Of a DNA stretch of 64,000 nucleotides, positions 36,129 through 44,991 are shown piece by piece. Below the pieces are notes generated by a model. The model was not told the DNA's origin and did no database searches. It saw only the letters and a program-made list of their open reading frames with translations. Source of the stretch: Variovorax sp. MHTC-1 (lineage in GTDB: Bacteria; Pseudomonadota; Gammaproteobacteria; Burkholderiales; Burkholderiaceae_C); contig NZ_RWKI01000008.1 of assembly GCF_003984645.1 (NCBI RefSeq), positions 1-64,000 of the forward strand, read 5' to 3'. Position 1 is the stretch's first letter. Each line of letters starts with the position of its first letter. The position numbers and the translations under genes were made by a program.

Positions 36129-39100
36129 TCAGTGGTCCCGGTCCGTCTCTCGATACCAGTAGGTCCGTTTCCGTATGTTCTTGATCGGTATGACCGGCTT
36201 TTGCGCCCCCAGGCCGGACTTGCCGTCGGCGCCGGAGCCACCGCCGCCGATCAGGAAGGGCAGCTGGCGGTCCGTACCGCCGACGTTGACCGTGACGATG
36301 CCGAACACGGGCGAGGGTGCCAGCCCGCCGCCGTCGAACAGACGGGAACTCGAAGCGCCAGTGAGGAAGTTCACCGAATAACTGCGCGCCGTGCCGAGAT
36401 TGGCCTGGCAAGTGGTGCTGCTGGGAACGATGGGCTGGTTGGTGCCGAAGTAGACCAGGCCGCCGACGGTCGTCGGCGCGTTCACGCCTTTTTCGCCAGC
36501 GCCGGCTAGGGTGACGTAGAAGCCGTTCAGCGAGCCGTCGTACGGAATCGTGTTGGTGGCCTTGAACAGCGTCGCCGGCGCAAGGTTGGCGCTGCTGCTG
36601 GTGTCGTCGCGCACCGGTGTCCAGCCGCTCGCGCTCATGCCGACCTTGGTGTCCTTGATCATGTAGAAGCGGTTCACGATGTTGGTGGCCTGATGCGGCA
36701 GCAGAGGGTGCTCCCGGTCACCGGTGATGTCGAGCACCACGTCGTAGGTCTTCGTCAGCACCACGTCCGGCGGAAAGAAGAACTTGCGCCTGGTGGCGCC
36801 GCTTCCGCCCAGAGCGGCGAGGTGGGTGGCCTGCCAGGTGCTCATGTCGCCGCTGCCGGTGGGCTGAAGGTCCACGCGCCAGATGTTGCCGCCGGTATCT
36901 GCTGCGTAGAGCCGGTCGATGAGGCCGTCGAAGTCGCGATCCACCAGCGTGACGTCGGCGGGGATCGAGTAGGTCATCTCGGCCAGCTTGCAAGGGTTGC
37001 CGGTGCAGCTGCTGCCTGCGCCGCCCGGGCCGGCCTGCCACAGCACGTTGCCGGTCACCGCGTCGACGATGAAGATCCCGCGGCCCATGGTGTCGGCGTT
37101 GGGCGGCTCGACATCCTCGTTGGTGTCGTAGCCCGCACCGAAGATCAGCACCGGGTTGGCGTGGCCCTTGATCATGGCCACCTTCGGCTGCGACCATGTC
37201 TGCCCGAGTTCCGCGAAGCCTGTGTCGGCATTGGTGCGCTTCCACATGAACTTGGGGTTCGTGGGATCGCTCACGTCGAGCGCGTAGAGCAGGCGGCCGC
37301 CGCGGCGCGCCGAGAGGAAGATGTAGGCCTTCCCGGTGGCGCTGTTCTGGTAGACGCTGGGTGCGCCGTCGAAGAAGTAGTTCTTCGCGCTGCCGGTGGT
37401 CAAGGTGCCCAGCTTCAGCGTCGGGCTGTTCTCGTAGAGCCGCTGCAGGCCCGGGTAGAACTCCGAGGGCACGAAGCTCCACAACTCGCCGCCCGGCGGG
37501 ATGCTCGTGGTGGCGCCGGTAGCGTCCCTCATGGTGAGGGCGCAGGTCGACGACACCGTGCAGTTGCCCATGGGCTTGCTACTGTCGGTGGGGTTGTTCG
37601 GCTGGTTGCCGTTGATGGCGCGGAACATGCCGTCGTTGGCGCCGTAGAACACCACCACGCCGGTCGTGCCGCCGTAGTTGATCACCGCGGGTCGGGAATG
37701 CAGGACGTCGCCGTGCACGGAGCCGCGGATCTTGATGCTTGCGTCGGGCGGGCTGCTCGATTCGCGGCCCGCTGCGGTGTCGCCGGCCGCGTAGGTGTCT
37801 TCGCCGCGGACCCAGTTGATCAGGTTGGCCGGGGTCACCTTGCTGTCGATGATACCCAGCGCCGTCGCGCTGAGATTCGTGTTGTCGGCCTTGAAGGGCA
37901 TCGTGCTCAAAGCCGCATTGGCGCTGCAACCGGTGCCGATGCAGGTAAAGACGTTGCGCGCGGTCGTGGGTGTCGCGGCGGCCGCGGTGGCCGAATAGCT
38001 GTCTGTCAGGTACTTGAGCCGAATCTGTTGCCCGACGCCACCCTTCTCGACGACCTGTCCATCCTCCCAGTCGTACCCGTCCTTGGCGCCTTGCTCCTTG
38101 AAGGCATTGAGCCAGAAGCCGCCCTTGGAGTCGGGCAGGGAACCGATGGACTTGGAGGTCCAGAAGCTCACTGCCGAGGGCGAGATGAAGCCCGTGCCCG
38201 CTGCGCTCAGTGCCCGGTTGGCGTTGGTGCCGACCGAGTACTTCCCCCAGGAGGCGTCGGCAAGGAACAACTGCGGCGCCGTCGGGTCGGTGATGTCGAC
38301 ACCGAACTGGTATTGCTTGAGGTTGCCCTGCCAGCGCGGGTTGACGTCGCCGTCGGGGCGGAACATGCCCATGTAGATCTGGTTGAGGTAGGTGCCTTGC
38401 GTGTTGGCGCTCACCGGCAGCACCGGCGCCGCGAACACGCTGTTGACGGCCTGCACCTCGTTGAAGATCTGGAGGATGGCGTCGATCAGGCCCTGGACGT
38501 CTCCGAGCTCGACCAGGAAATACTTGCCGCCGCCCTGTTCGGCCATGCTGACCATGAGCTGTTCGTAGTCGGGGTTGCTGCCATCGCTGAGGATGATGGT
38601 GTAGGTCGTGATGCCCGGATACGTCGTCGCGAGATTGGGCGAACTGCCCGTGTACATGAAGTTCGCCCATTCGTCCGCATAGTCGCTGCGGTACTTGCCG
38701 GAGGCCGCGGAAGAGGAGAGCTCCGATTTCCAGGCCGGCAGCGTCAATTGCGCAGGCAGTGCACTCAAGCCTGCTGCGGCCTGCAAGGCCGTGCCGCCCC
38801 GGGTGCCGCTGTCCTGCGGCTTCTGGTTGTTGGTGGCGAGCGTGATGTAGAGAACGAAGTTCTTGCCGCAGGCTTGCTGGTTCGCCAGGCCCGGGTAGGT
38901 GGTGCCCGAGAGGCCGGTCTTGCCCTGGTAGAAGGCCCACGCTTCCTGCATCGCCTGCGCGATCTGGTTGTTGTTGCCCTTGTCCTTGTTGAGACTCAGC
39001 GCCTCGACGCGTCGGAGCATCTTGCCGACGCCCTTGCTGTCATCGGAGCTGGTTCCGTCCATGAGAAGCAGCGAGCCGGGCGCGGGCGATGCTGCAGGCA

Positions 39101-39440
39101 GGACGAAGGTGCCGCCGTCGGTGGGGCCCCCCGGGAAGTACATCAAGCCCAGATTGATGTTGCCGTTGAGTGCCGCGTTGCTGCCGATCTTGGAGACCGC
39201 GCTGTGCAGGCCGCATTGTTCGAAGCCGAGGTTCTTGTTCGGGTCGTTGACCGTCAGGGATGGGCATGTGAAGCTCGAACTCGCACTGGCCGCCGCCGCG
39301 TTGTCGAGAATGATCAGCATGTTCGGGATGCTGCCGCCGGACGAGCCCTGGTAGATGTCGATGTCTTCGGCCCGTACCGCGGCGCTGGCCAGCGTCAGCA
39401 GGGCCAAGGCACCCAGTTGCAAAAATTGTGAGTTGCGCAT
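36129..39440 (-). CDS. pilY1: Type IV pilus tip/assembly protein PilY1
   Basis: A 1103-residue secreted protein needed for pilus extension and adhesion. A Sec signal peptide ends near VRA-ED. The von Willebrand-like N-terminal half begins PNMLIILDNAAAAS, where the expected metal-site serines are replaced by Ala, and the C-terminal half is the PilY1 beta-propeller with a calcium site DRDFDGLID near residues 831-840. ATG 39440 follows AGGA-type sequence; a longer in-frame extension lacks a signal. Last gene of the minor-pilin operon, 19 bp after pilX. Confidence 0.9.
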   Translation of the reverse strand: MRNSQFLQLGALALLTLASAAVRAEDIDIYQGSSGGSIPNMLIILDNAAAASASSSFTCPSLTVNDPNKNLGFEQCGLHSAVSKIGSNAALNGNINLGLMYFPGGPTDGGTFVLPAASPAPGSLLLMDGTSSDDSKGVGKMLRRVEALSLNKDKGNNNQIAQAMQEAWAFYQGKTGLSGTTYPGLANQQACGKNFVLYITLATNNQKPQDSGTRGGTALQAAAGLSALPAQLTLPAWKSELSSSAASGKYRSDYADEWANFMYTGSSPNLATTYPGITTYTIILSDGSNPDYEQLMVSMAEQGGGKYFLVELGDVQGLIDAILQIFNEVQAVNSVFAAPVLPVSANTQGTYLNQIYMGMFRPDGDVNPRWQGNLKQYQFGVDITDPTAPQLFLADASWGKYSVGTNANRALSAAGTGFISPSAVSFWTSKSIGSLPDSKGGFWLNAFKEQGAKDGYDWEDGQVVEKGGVGQQIRLKYLTDSYSATAAAATPTTARNVFTCIGTGCSANAALSTMPFKADNTNLSATALGIIDSKVTPANLINWVRGEDTYAAGDTAAGRESSSPPDASIKIRGSVHGDVLHSRPAVINYGGTTGVVVFYGANDGMFRAINGNQPNNPTDSSKPMGNCTVSSTCALTMRDATGATTSIPPGGELWSFVPSEFYPGLQRLYENSPTLKLGTLTTGSAKNYFFDGAPSVYQNSATGKAYIFLSARRGGRLLYALDVSDPTNPKFMWKRTNADTGFAELGQTWSQPKVAMIKGHANPVLIFGAGYDTNEDVEPPNADTMGRGIFIVDAVTGNVLWQAGPGGAGSSCTGNPCKLAEMTYSIPADVTLVDRDFDGLIDRLYAADTGGNIWRVDLQPTGSGDMSTWQATHLAALGGSGATRRKFFFPPDVVLTKTYDVVLDITGDREHPLLPHQATNIVNRFYMIKDTKVGMSASGWTPVRDDTSSSANLAPATLFKATNTIPYDGSLNGFYVTLAGAGEKGVNAPTTVGGLVYFGTNQPIVPSSTTCQANLGTARSYSVNFLTGASSSRLFDGGGLAPSPVFGIVTVNVGGTDRQLPFLIGGGGSGADGKSGLGAQKPVIPIKNIRKRTYWYRETDRDH

Positions 39441-39459
39441 CGGTCCTATTCCTGATTGA

Positions 39460-40011
39460 TCAGCATGCGGCGCCAACGGCCACGCGCACGGCGATGCCCT
39501 GGTGCACGGTCGGGGCCGGCTCCGTGCTCCCGGGCGGCGTGGCGGTGGCATTGACTTCCCAGTTCGAGTTCGAGCACAGCGAGTTGCCGCTCGCGCCCGA
39601 GCCGACGATGCCCGTGTTCTGCGAAGCGCCGCTGGCATAGCAGGGCTGGTCGTCCGTGTTGGTGGCGTCCAGCTCGCTCAGCTTGATCGGCTTGACGCCG
39701 GTACAAAGCGGCGCCGGCACCTCGACGGTGTAGGCCGAGCCGGGCTGGCCGCTGTTGTTGATGTCTATCACCGACGTGCTGGGCACCGGCAGCGAAGTGA
39801 AGTCGGCGCTGATCGTGCTTTCGATCGCCTGCTGCGCGGCCGCGCCGGCCTCCTTCTGGGTCTGCATGTTGCCGACCAGCTTGGTGTTGACGTTGACGGC
39901 CTTGATGGACGAGACGACGATCAGCGTGATCACCATCAGAAAGATCATCGAGACCAGCAAGGTGGCGCCTGCCTGCATGCGCGGCGCGGCGCTGCGCCTG
40001 GAGCGGTTCAT
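39460..40011 (-). CDS. pilX: Minor pilin assembly protein PilX
   Basis: A 183-residue membrane-anchored minor pilin. The N-terminus has a basic leader and QAGATLLVSMIFLMVITLIVVSSI, the pilin-like helix without the canonical GFTLIE cleavage site, which is typical of PilX. A Cys-containing C-terminal domain follows. The ATG overlaps the pilW stop by 4 nt (ATGA). Confidence 0.83.
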   Translation of the reverse strand: MNRSRRSAAPRMQAGATLLVSMIFLMVITLIVVSSIKAVNVNTKLVGNMQTQKEAGAAAQQAIESTISADFTSLPVPSTSVIDINNSGQPGSAYTVEVPAPLCTGVKPIKLSELDATNTDDQPCYASGASQNTGIVGSGASGNSLCSNSNWEVNATATPPGSTEPAPTVHQGIAVRVAVGAAC

Positions 40012-41066
40012 GGTGTTTCCCTCTGGCCCGAGCTGTTGTAGAGGCGCGCGACCGTGCTGTAGACGTGGCGCTTGATGCGGTCGTTGAAGGGGCCTGCGGC
40101 CGGCACGGCCAGCCCCATGTCGTAGGTTCTGGCGTCGGTCCAGCCGCCGCTCGGCTCGGTGTTGCGCGCCAGCACGTGAATGCGAATGGCCATCACGTTG
40201 GCCCAGTTGGTCAGCGCCACGGTCCAGTCGTAGGCCGGCGTGGTTTGCGGGCATACCGCGACGGCAATTTCCGATGCCGGCGGACTGGCCGGATTGCTGG
40301 TGTAGCAGTCCGGGGAGCCGCTGCCGTCCATGTCGATTCCGTAGTCGAGCTGCAGGTTCTCGATGCCTTCCACCAGCGGGGTGATCTTCATCTCGCCGTT
40401 CAGATACTCGGCCATCTTGAGCGTGGGAATGGTGTCGGTGCCGCACACATTGCAGGTGCTCACGAAGTACACGTGCTGCACGATCTTGCGCAGTGGCGCA
40501 AGCTTGCTCGGCAGGCAGTCCTTCTGCATCAGCGGAAAGCTGGCCGCGGAGGCGCCGGCTGCGGCCGCAAAGGGCAGCGTGTCATTCGAGCAGGTGGAAA
40601 CCTGCAGGTAGGCCTCGGCTGCGACTGCCGACGCGGGGCTTACGATGTTGGTGCTGACGCGCGTGACGACCAGCATCGCTGTGCCCGCCATGACATTGCT
40701 GATGCAACTCGGCGTGCTGCTCAGTCCGTGGATCGGCAAGGGAACGGTGGAAGTGCCCGGGCTCGTCATTGCAAAGTAGCCGAGGGCGGCGACATTCGTA
40801 GGGCAGGCCACCGGCGCCACGGTCGCGAAAGCGGTGCTCGAGGAAGCGCCGACGAAACCGGCCATCTGGATGTCTTCACTGAGCAGCTGGAGCGCGTAGC
40901 GCCCGTTTTCGATCTGGCGCCCGGTCTTGTCGAGTTCGGAGCGCGAGCTCACGGTCGAGACCAGCAAGCTGATCAGGCCGATCATCAGGAACAGGCCGAG
41001 CGTGATGGCCACCATCAGCTCGACCAGCGTGAAGCCGCTGTTGTGCCGCCGGTAGCCGGAATGCAT
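40008..41066 (-). CDS. pilW: Minor pilin PilW
   Basis: A 352-residue minor pilin with prepilin site NSGFTLVELMVAI (cleavage after Gly, Glu5 conserved) and a large, Cys-rich periplasmic domain with probable disulfides. In other bacteria PilV, PilW, PilX and PilE with PilY1 form the priming complex at the pilus tip. ATG 41066 gives a 12-residue leader; GTG 41078, overlapping the pilV stop, is an alternative. Confidence 0.88.
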   Translation of the reverse strand: MHSGYRRHNSGFTLVELMVAITLGLFLMIGLISLLVSTVSSRSELDKTGRQIENGRYALQLLSEDIQMAGFVGASSSTAFATVAPVACPTNVAALGYFAMTSPGTSTVPLPIHGLSSTPSCISNVMAGTAMLVVTRVSTNIVSPASAVAAEAYLQVSTCSNDTLPFAAAAGASAASFPLMQKDCLPSKLAPLRKIVQHVYFVSTCNVCGTDTIPTLKMAEYLNGEMKITPLVEGIENLQLDYGIDMDGSGSPDCYTSNPASPPASEIAVAVCPQTTPAYDWTVALTNWANVMAIRIHVLARNTEPSGGWTDARTYDMGLAVPAAGPFNDRIKRHVYSTVARLYNSSGQRETP

Positions 41067-41074
41067 GCGCGCTC

Positions 41075-41671
41075 TCACGACAACGCCCCGATCCGCACCT
41101 TGGTCGTGACCACCCGATGCAATTTTTCGTCGCCGTAGGCTCCGCTGCCGCAGGGAAAGGCGGTGCTGCCATCGGCCAGGGTCGGCGCGGCCGTCTTGGC
41201 CAGGCCTTGCCACGACACGGCGATCAGATAGATGTTGTTGGCCGCGTCGTCGAGCGTCACGCAGCCGATCGCTCCGATCATGGCGCCGAGCTTGGCGCCC
41301 GACTGGGTTTCGGCCTGGCCACTGATCAAGTCTTTCCAGGCCGTGAGATCGGCAGCCGCCTGGGTTTGCTGCTGCACGTTGCCCGCGGTGCAGGCCGGCA
41401 CGGTGGTGCTGGTCGCGCTCAACTGCAAGCCGGTGGCGCCATTCGAATAGCAGCTTGCGACCTTCCGGTTCGCATTGAGGCGATCGGCCATGTCCTGCAC
41501 GAGCTGTAGCGCCTTGATCCGCTGGTAGGCCTCCATCTCGGCAACGTTGGCGCGGCTGCTCACGCCTGCCAGGCCGAGCAGCCCGAAGAGCAGGATCACG
41601 AGCGTGACCAGGACTTCGATCAGTGCGACCCCCTGCTGGGCCGTCACGCGAGCCGGAATGCGCGGCGCCAT
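41075..41671 (-). CDS. pilV: Minor pilin PilV
   Basis: A 198-residue minor pilin. The leader MAPRIPARVTAQQG is followed by VALIEVLVTLVILLFGLLGLAG, a type IV pilin helix in which the +1 residue is Val and Glu5 is present. The C-terminal domain has four cysteines that could pair. It directly follows the fimT/gspH-like gene (stops and starts abut at 41671/41672), so the two are coupled. Confidence 0.87.
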   Translation of the reverse strand: MAPRIPARVTAQQGVALIEVLVTLVILLFGLLGLAGVSSRANVAEMEAYQRIKALQLVQDMADRLNANRKVASCYSNGATGLQLSATSTTVPACTAGNVQQQTQAAADLTAWKDLISGQAETQSGAKLGAMIGAIGCVTLDDAANNIYLIAVSWQGLAKTAAPTLADGSTAFPCGSGAYGDEKLHRVVTTKVRIGALS

Positions 41672-42154
41672 CTAGCAGGCCCCCATGCTGCTGCTCGGCA
41701 GGCCGCTCAGCCCGATGGAAATGCAGCGCGAATTGACGCCTGCCATGGTGGCCGACGGCGCGATGGTGAACTTGGTGCTCGTGGTCACGGTGCGGCCGTC
41801 CTTGCCATAGGTGATGACGTCCAGGTCGCTCGAGTCGCTGATGGCGAGGTTCTTGTAGGCCTGCTGGCTGTGGAAGACGTTAGCGCCGTCCTTCACTTCC
41901 CAGCCTTCGTCCCAGGCGCTGCCTGTCTTCGCCAGATCGACGCTGCGATTGCGGGTCACGGCCTCGCTGCGAGCGAGCGTGAGCGCCGCCATCAAGTCGA
42001 AGGAAACGTTGCGGATGCGCTGGTTCGCAACGAAGGCGCGAAACGAGGGCAGCGCAAGCGCAGCGAGGACGCCCATCACCGTGATCACGGTGACCAGTTC
42101 GATCAGGGTGAAGCCGCGGACGTGGCGGCGCGTGCGGCGACGGCTTACCAGCAT
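41672..42154 (-). CDS. FimT/GspH-type pseudopilin
   Basis: A 160-residue pseudopilin with prepilin site [12 protein letters not shown] and the GspH/FimT domain ([27 protein letters not shown]). The C-terminus contains a Cys pair (about 143 and 160). In type IV pilus clusters FimT/FimU primes assembly, and some FimT proteins bind DNA during natural transformation; the C-terminus here is not clearly basic, so DNA binding is unproven. It overlaps pilE by 10 nt. Confidence 0.87.
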   Translation of the reverse strand: MLVSRRRTRRHVRGFTLIELVTVITVMGVLAALALPSFRAFVANQRIRNVSFDLMAALTLARSEAVTRNRSVDLAKTGSAWDEGWEVKDGANVFHSQQAYKNLAISDSSDLDVITYGKDGRTVTTSTKFTIAPSATMAGVNSRCISIGLSGLPSSSMGAC

Positions 42155-42624
42155 CCCGCAGCTCCGCTGGTGCCCGACGCAGTCTTCGCTCCCGCTTCGT
42201 CGATGGTCAGCGTCCCGCAGGCGGTGTCCCTGGCGGCCTGACCGCCGGTCGGCGTGGCGGTGATCCTGAACTTCGGTGGCGTGCCGGCAACGGGGGCCGC
42301 CTCGATGGAGTAGTTGGACGACACATTCGACGGAGGTGAATAGTTCAACGCGGCCAGATTCGGGGCGTAGCTCCGCGCGTCCAAAAGGTAGCGCTGCTCG
42401 AGGTTGCTGAGTTCGAGCATGTAGCCCTGGGCGGCCGATCGATTAGAACGAACGATGTAATTGGTATACGAGGGATAGGCGATCGCTGCCAGGATGGCGA
42501 CGATCGCCACCGTCACCATCAACTCGATCAAGGTGAAGCCACGCGATGGCCGCCGTCCGTTGCAGCGCGCGCGCCGGCTTGACAGCGTGAATGCAGTCGA
42601 CGGCAATTCCAGAAACTGATGCAT
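42145..42624 (-). CDS. pilE: PilE-type minor pilin
   Basis: A 159-residue pilin with [20 protein letters not shown] as the processed N-terminus and two C-terminal cysteines (ACGTL, AGCW), matching the PilE minor pilins that close the tip complex. The leader from ATG 42624 is 29 residues, long for a prepilin, and the ribosome-binding site is poor; no better ATG exists, so the start is uncertain. It is the first gene of the six-gene minus-strand operon. Confidence 0.85.
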   Translation of the reverse strand: MHQFLELPSTAFTLSSRRARCNGRRPSRGFTLIELMVTVAIVAILAAIAYPSYTNYIVRSNRSAAQGYMLELSNLEQRYLLDARSYAPNLAALNYSPPSNVSSNYSIEAAPVAGTPPKFRITATPTGGQAARDTACGTLTIDEAGAKTASGTSGAAGCW

Positions 42625-42953
42625 GGAGGCCAATCCCTTCGAGCGCCCAGAAAAATTTCAAAACGTGACTATATGTTAATAATGTGAAAAATTCACATTC
42701 GATGATCGTTGCGCGAAAAGGCTTTTCGCGCACAAGTTCACGCGCCTGGGCAGAGCGAATGAGGGCGCAGCCTCGAGGCCTGACGGATGGACGAGAAAGG
42801 AGGCGCGCTCGCACATGCGGCGCGCACGATCTGCTCGCCGCGAGAATTCCGCAGTGGTTTTTTTACGTTGAGCAGGCCGAGTGCGCAAGGCACTGGCGGG
42901 CACTGGCAAGTGCGCTCGCGCGCTGAAGCCGCAAGCAGGCTTCCGGTCGAGGC
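42625..42953. promoter_or_regulatory. Gene-free region between pilE and lipA, with two palindromes
   Basis: No convincing gene is present in this 329-bp stretch. It is clearly more AT-rich near 42650-42700, as expected for the promoter of the pil operon (minus strand; ACTATA at 42668-42673 reads TATAGT on that strand). Two perfect inverted repeats occur: AATGTGAA/TTCACATT (42681-42688, 42692-42699) and TGCGCGAAAAG/CTTTTCGCGCA (42710-42720, 42722-42732). The second also lies downstream of lipA but has no T run. Operators for the pilus operon are the simplest reading. Confidence 0.5.
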
Positions 42954-43937
42954 CTAGACGCCGGCCGCGTGCGCTTGCTGGTCGGCGTGGTAGCTGCTGC
43001 GCACCATCGCGCCCACGGCGGCATGGCTGAAGCCCATCTTGTAGGCCTCTTCCTCGAACATCTTGAAGGTGTCGGGATGCACATAGCGGCGCACCGGCAA
43101 GTGGCTGCTGCTGGGCGCGAGGTACTGGCCGACGGTCAGCATGTCGATGTCATGCGCGCGCATGTCGCGCATGACCTGCAGGATCTCTTCGTCGGTTTCG
43201 CCGAGGCCGACCATGATGCCGCTCTTGGTCGGCACCTCGGGATGCAGTCCCTTGAACTTCTTCAAGAGGTTGAGGCTGAATTGGTAGTCGCTGCCCGGGC
43301 GCGCTTCCTTGTAGAGGCGCGGCGCGGTCTCGAGGTTGTGGTTCATGACGTCCGGCGGCGCGGCCTTGAGGATTTCGAGCGCGCGGTCGTCGCGGCCGCG
43401 GAAGTCGGGCACCAGGATCTCGATTTGCGTTTGCGGCGAGAGCTCGCGGATGTTGCGGATGCAGTCGACGAAGTGCTGGCTGCCGCCGTCGCGCAGGTCG
43501 TCGCGGTCGACGCTGGTGATCACCACGTACTTGAGGCGCAGCTTGGCGATGGTCTTCGCGAGGTTCAGCGGCTCGTCCTTGTCCAGCGGATCGGGCCGCC
43601 CGTGGCCGACGTCGCAGAAGGGGCAGCGCCGCGTGCACTTGTCGCCCATGATCATGAAGGTGGCGGTGCCGTTGCCGAAGCATTCGCCGATGTTGGGGCA
43701 GGAGGCTTCTTCGCAGACCGTGTGCAGGTTGCTCTCGCGCAGGATCTGCTTGATCTCGTAGAAGCGGGTGGTCGGGCTGCCGGCCTTGACGCGAATCCAC
43801 TCGGGCTTCTTGAGCACCTCGCCCTGCTGGATCACCTTGACCGGGATGCGCGACAGCTTGGCCGCGGCCTTCTGCTTGGCCAGGGGGTTGTAGTTTTCGG
43901 CGCTCTGTGCGTCGCGGACAACGTCGAGGGTGCTCAT
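42954..43937 (-). CDS. lipA: Lipoyl synthase
   Basis: A 327-residue radical-SAM enzyme that inserts two sulfurs into protein-bound octanoate to make lipoyl groups. The SAM cluster motif CTRRCPFC and the auxiliary cluster motif [12 protein letters not shown] are both present, as is the C-terminal SSYHA serine region. The ATG at 43937 (MSTLDVV) is preceded by AAGAGAAG; an upstream in-frame stretch overlapping lipB is not family sequence. Last gene of the lipoate operon, 19 bp after lipB. Confidence 0.97.
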   Translation of the reverse strand: MSTLDVVRDAQSAENYNPLAKQKAAAKLSRIPVKVIQQGEVLKKPEWIRVKAGSPTTRFYEIKQILRESNLHTVCEEASCPNIGECFGNGTATFMIMGDKCTRRCPFCDVGHGRPDPLDKDEPLNLAKTIAKLRLKYVVITSVDRDDLRDGGSQHFVDCIRNIRELSPQTQIEILVPDFRGRDDRALEILKAAPPDVMNHNLETAPRLYKEARPGSDYQFSLNLLKKFKGLHPEVPTKSGIMVGLGETDEEILQVMRDMRAHDIDMLTVGQYLAPSSSHLPVRRYVHPDTFKMFEEEAYKMGFSHAAVGAMVRSSYHADQQAHAAGV

Positions 43938-43956
43938 GGCTTCTCTTGAGTGGGGC

Positions 43957-44616
43957 TCAAGGCGCGAGGTAGGCGGCCAGCTTGCCGGCCAGCACCTGCG
44001 CGGCTTCGTCCCAGGTTGTTTGAACGCCGATTGTAGAAAGATCGACGGTTTCGAGCCCTGCATAGCCGCAGGGGTTGATGCGCGAGAAGGGTTCCAGGTC
44101 CATCGCGACGTTGAGCGCAACGCCGTGGTAGGCGCAGTGCCGGCTGACCTTGATGCCCAGTGCGGCGATCTTGCCGAGGCCGCGGAAGGGGTCGGTGGGA
44201 TGCATCGGGCCGGTCAGCGCGGCGTGCGAGAAGGGGTCGTCGAGCCGCACATAGATGCCCGGTGCGCCCCCCACGCGGTGGCCGGTGACGCCGAAGTGCG
44301 CCAGCGTACGGATCACCGACTCCTCGATGCGAAAGACGTATTCCTTCACGTAGTAGCCGGCGCGCCGCAGGTCGACGAGCGGATAGGCCACCACCTGGCC
44401 GGGGCCGTGGTAGGTCACCTGGCCGCCGCGGTCGGTCTGCACGATCGGAATGTCGCCGGGATTCAGCACATGGTCGGCCTTGCCGGCCAGGCCCTGCGTA
44501 TAGACCGGAGGGTGTTCGCAGATCCAGAGCGCGTCGGCAGTGTCCGGCGTGCGCTCCCGTGTCGCCTGCTGCATCGCCGCGTAGGTCGGCGCGTAGGCGA
44601 CGCGGCCGAGCCACAC
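43957..44616 (-). CDS. lipB: Octanoyl-(acyl-carrier-protein):protein transferase
   Basis: Moves octanoate from acyl carrier protein to lipoyl domains, the step before LipA. The ~219-residue product has the [12 protein letters not shown] motif, the catalytic lysine in [12 protein letters not shown] and catalytic cysteine in [10 protein letters not shown]. The annotated start is GTG 44616. An in-frame CTG at 44637, overlapping the preceding gene's stop, would give seven more residues (LSTALAP); the start is therefore uncertain. Confidence 0.95.
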   Translation of the reverse strand: MWLGRVAYAPTYAAMQQATRERTPDTADALWICEHPPVYTQGLAGKADHVLNPGDIPIVQTDRGGQVTYHGPGQVVAYPLVDLRRAGYYVKEYVFRIEESVIRTLAHFGVTGHRVGGAPGIYVRLDDPFSHAALTGPMHPTDPFRGLGKIAALGIKVSRHCAYHGVALNVAMDLEPFSRINPCGYAGLETVDLSTIGVQTTWDEAAQVLAGKLAAYLAP

Positions 44617-44633
44617 GGGCGCGAGCGCTGTGC

Positions 44634-44930
44634 TCAGAGCACCACCTTGACCATCGGATGCGCGGACAGCGCCATGTAGATGGCGTCGAGCTGCTCGCGG
44701 CTGGTGGCGGTGACGGTGATGGTCACGCCCAGGTAGTTGCCGGCTTTGCTGTTGCGCAGCTCGATGGTGCTGGCATCGAAGTTCGGATCGAACTGCTCGG
44801 CGATCAGAGTGATCGCATGCACGAAGCCATCGGCCTTGGCGCCCATGACCTTGATCGGAAACTGCGAGGGGTACTCGATCAGCGATTCCTTGCGCGCGTC
44901 GATCGGCGGGGTGTCGGGGGATGTGCTCAT
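44634..44930 (-). CDS. DUF493 family protein (YbeD-like)
   Basis: A 98-residue ferredoxin-like-fold protein of the DUF493/YbeD family, whose function is unproven but which is repeatedly found next to lipB. Segments [13 protein letters not shown] and [21 protein letters not shown] are typical. A strong GGAGGT (44937-44942) supports ATG 44930. It sits between the aminotransferase and lipB in a conserved order. Confidence 0.9.
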   Translation of the reverse strand: MSTSPDTPPIDARKESLIEYPSQFPIKVMGAKADGFVHAITLIAEQFDPNFDASTIELRNSKAGNYLGVTITVTATSREQLDAIYMALSAHPMVKVVL

Positions 44931-44960
44931 TAGGTAACCTCCGTGCTGTGCACTGCGGCG

Positions 44961-44991
44961 TGAGCCCCTTCGGGCGGCCGGGCGGGGCTCA
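44961..44991 (-). repeat. Inverted repeat at the aminotransferase stop
   Basis: TGAGCCCC (44961-44968) pairs with GGGGCTCA (44984-44991) across a GC-rich 15-nt loop; the second arm includes the aminotransferase stop codon. It resembles the start of the dispersed GC-rich element at 57959. It may be a REP-like unit or mRNA-processing site between the two genes. Confidence 0.4.

Noticed and set aside
42683-42697. CRP/Vfr binding site TGTGA-N-TCACA
   Set aside because: The spacer is 5 nt, not the required 6, so I report only the palindrome.
42684-42926. An 80-codon frame in the pilE-lipA gap
   Set aside because: No ribosome-binding site and Arg/Ala-rich composition; the region looks like a promoter with palindromes.
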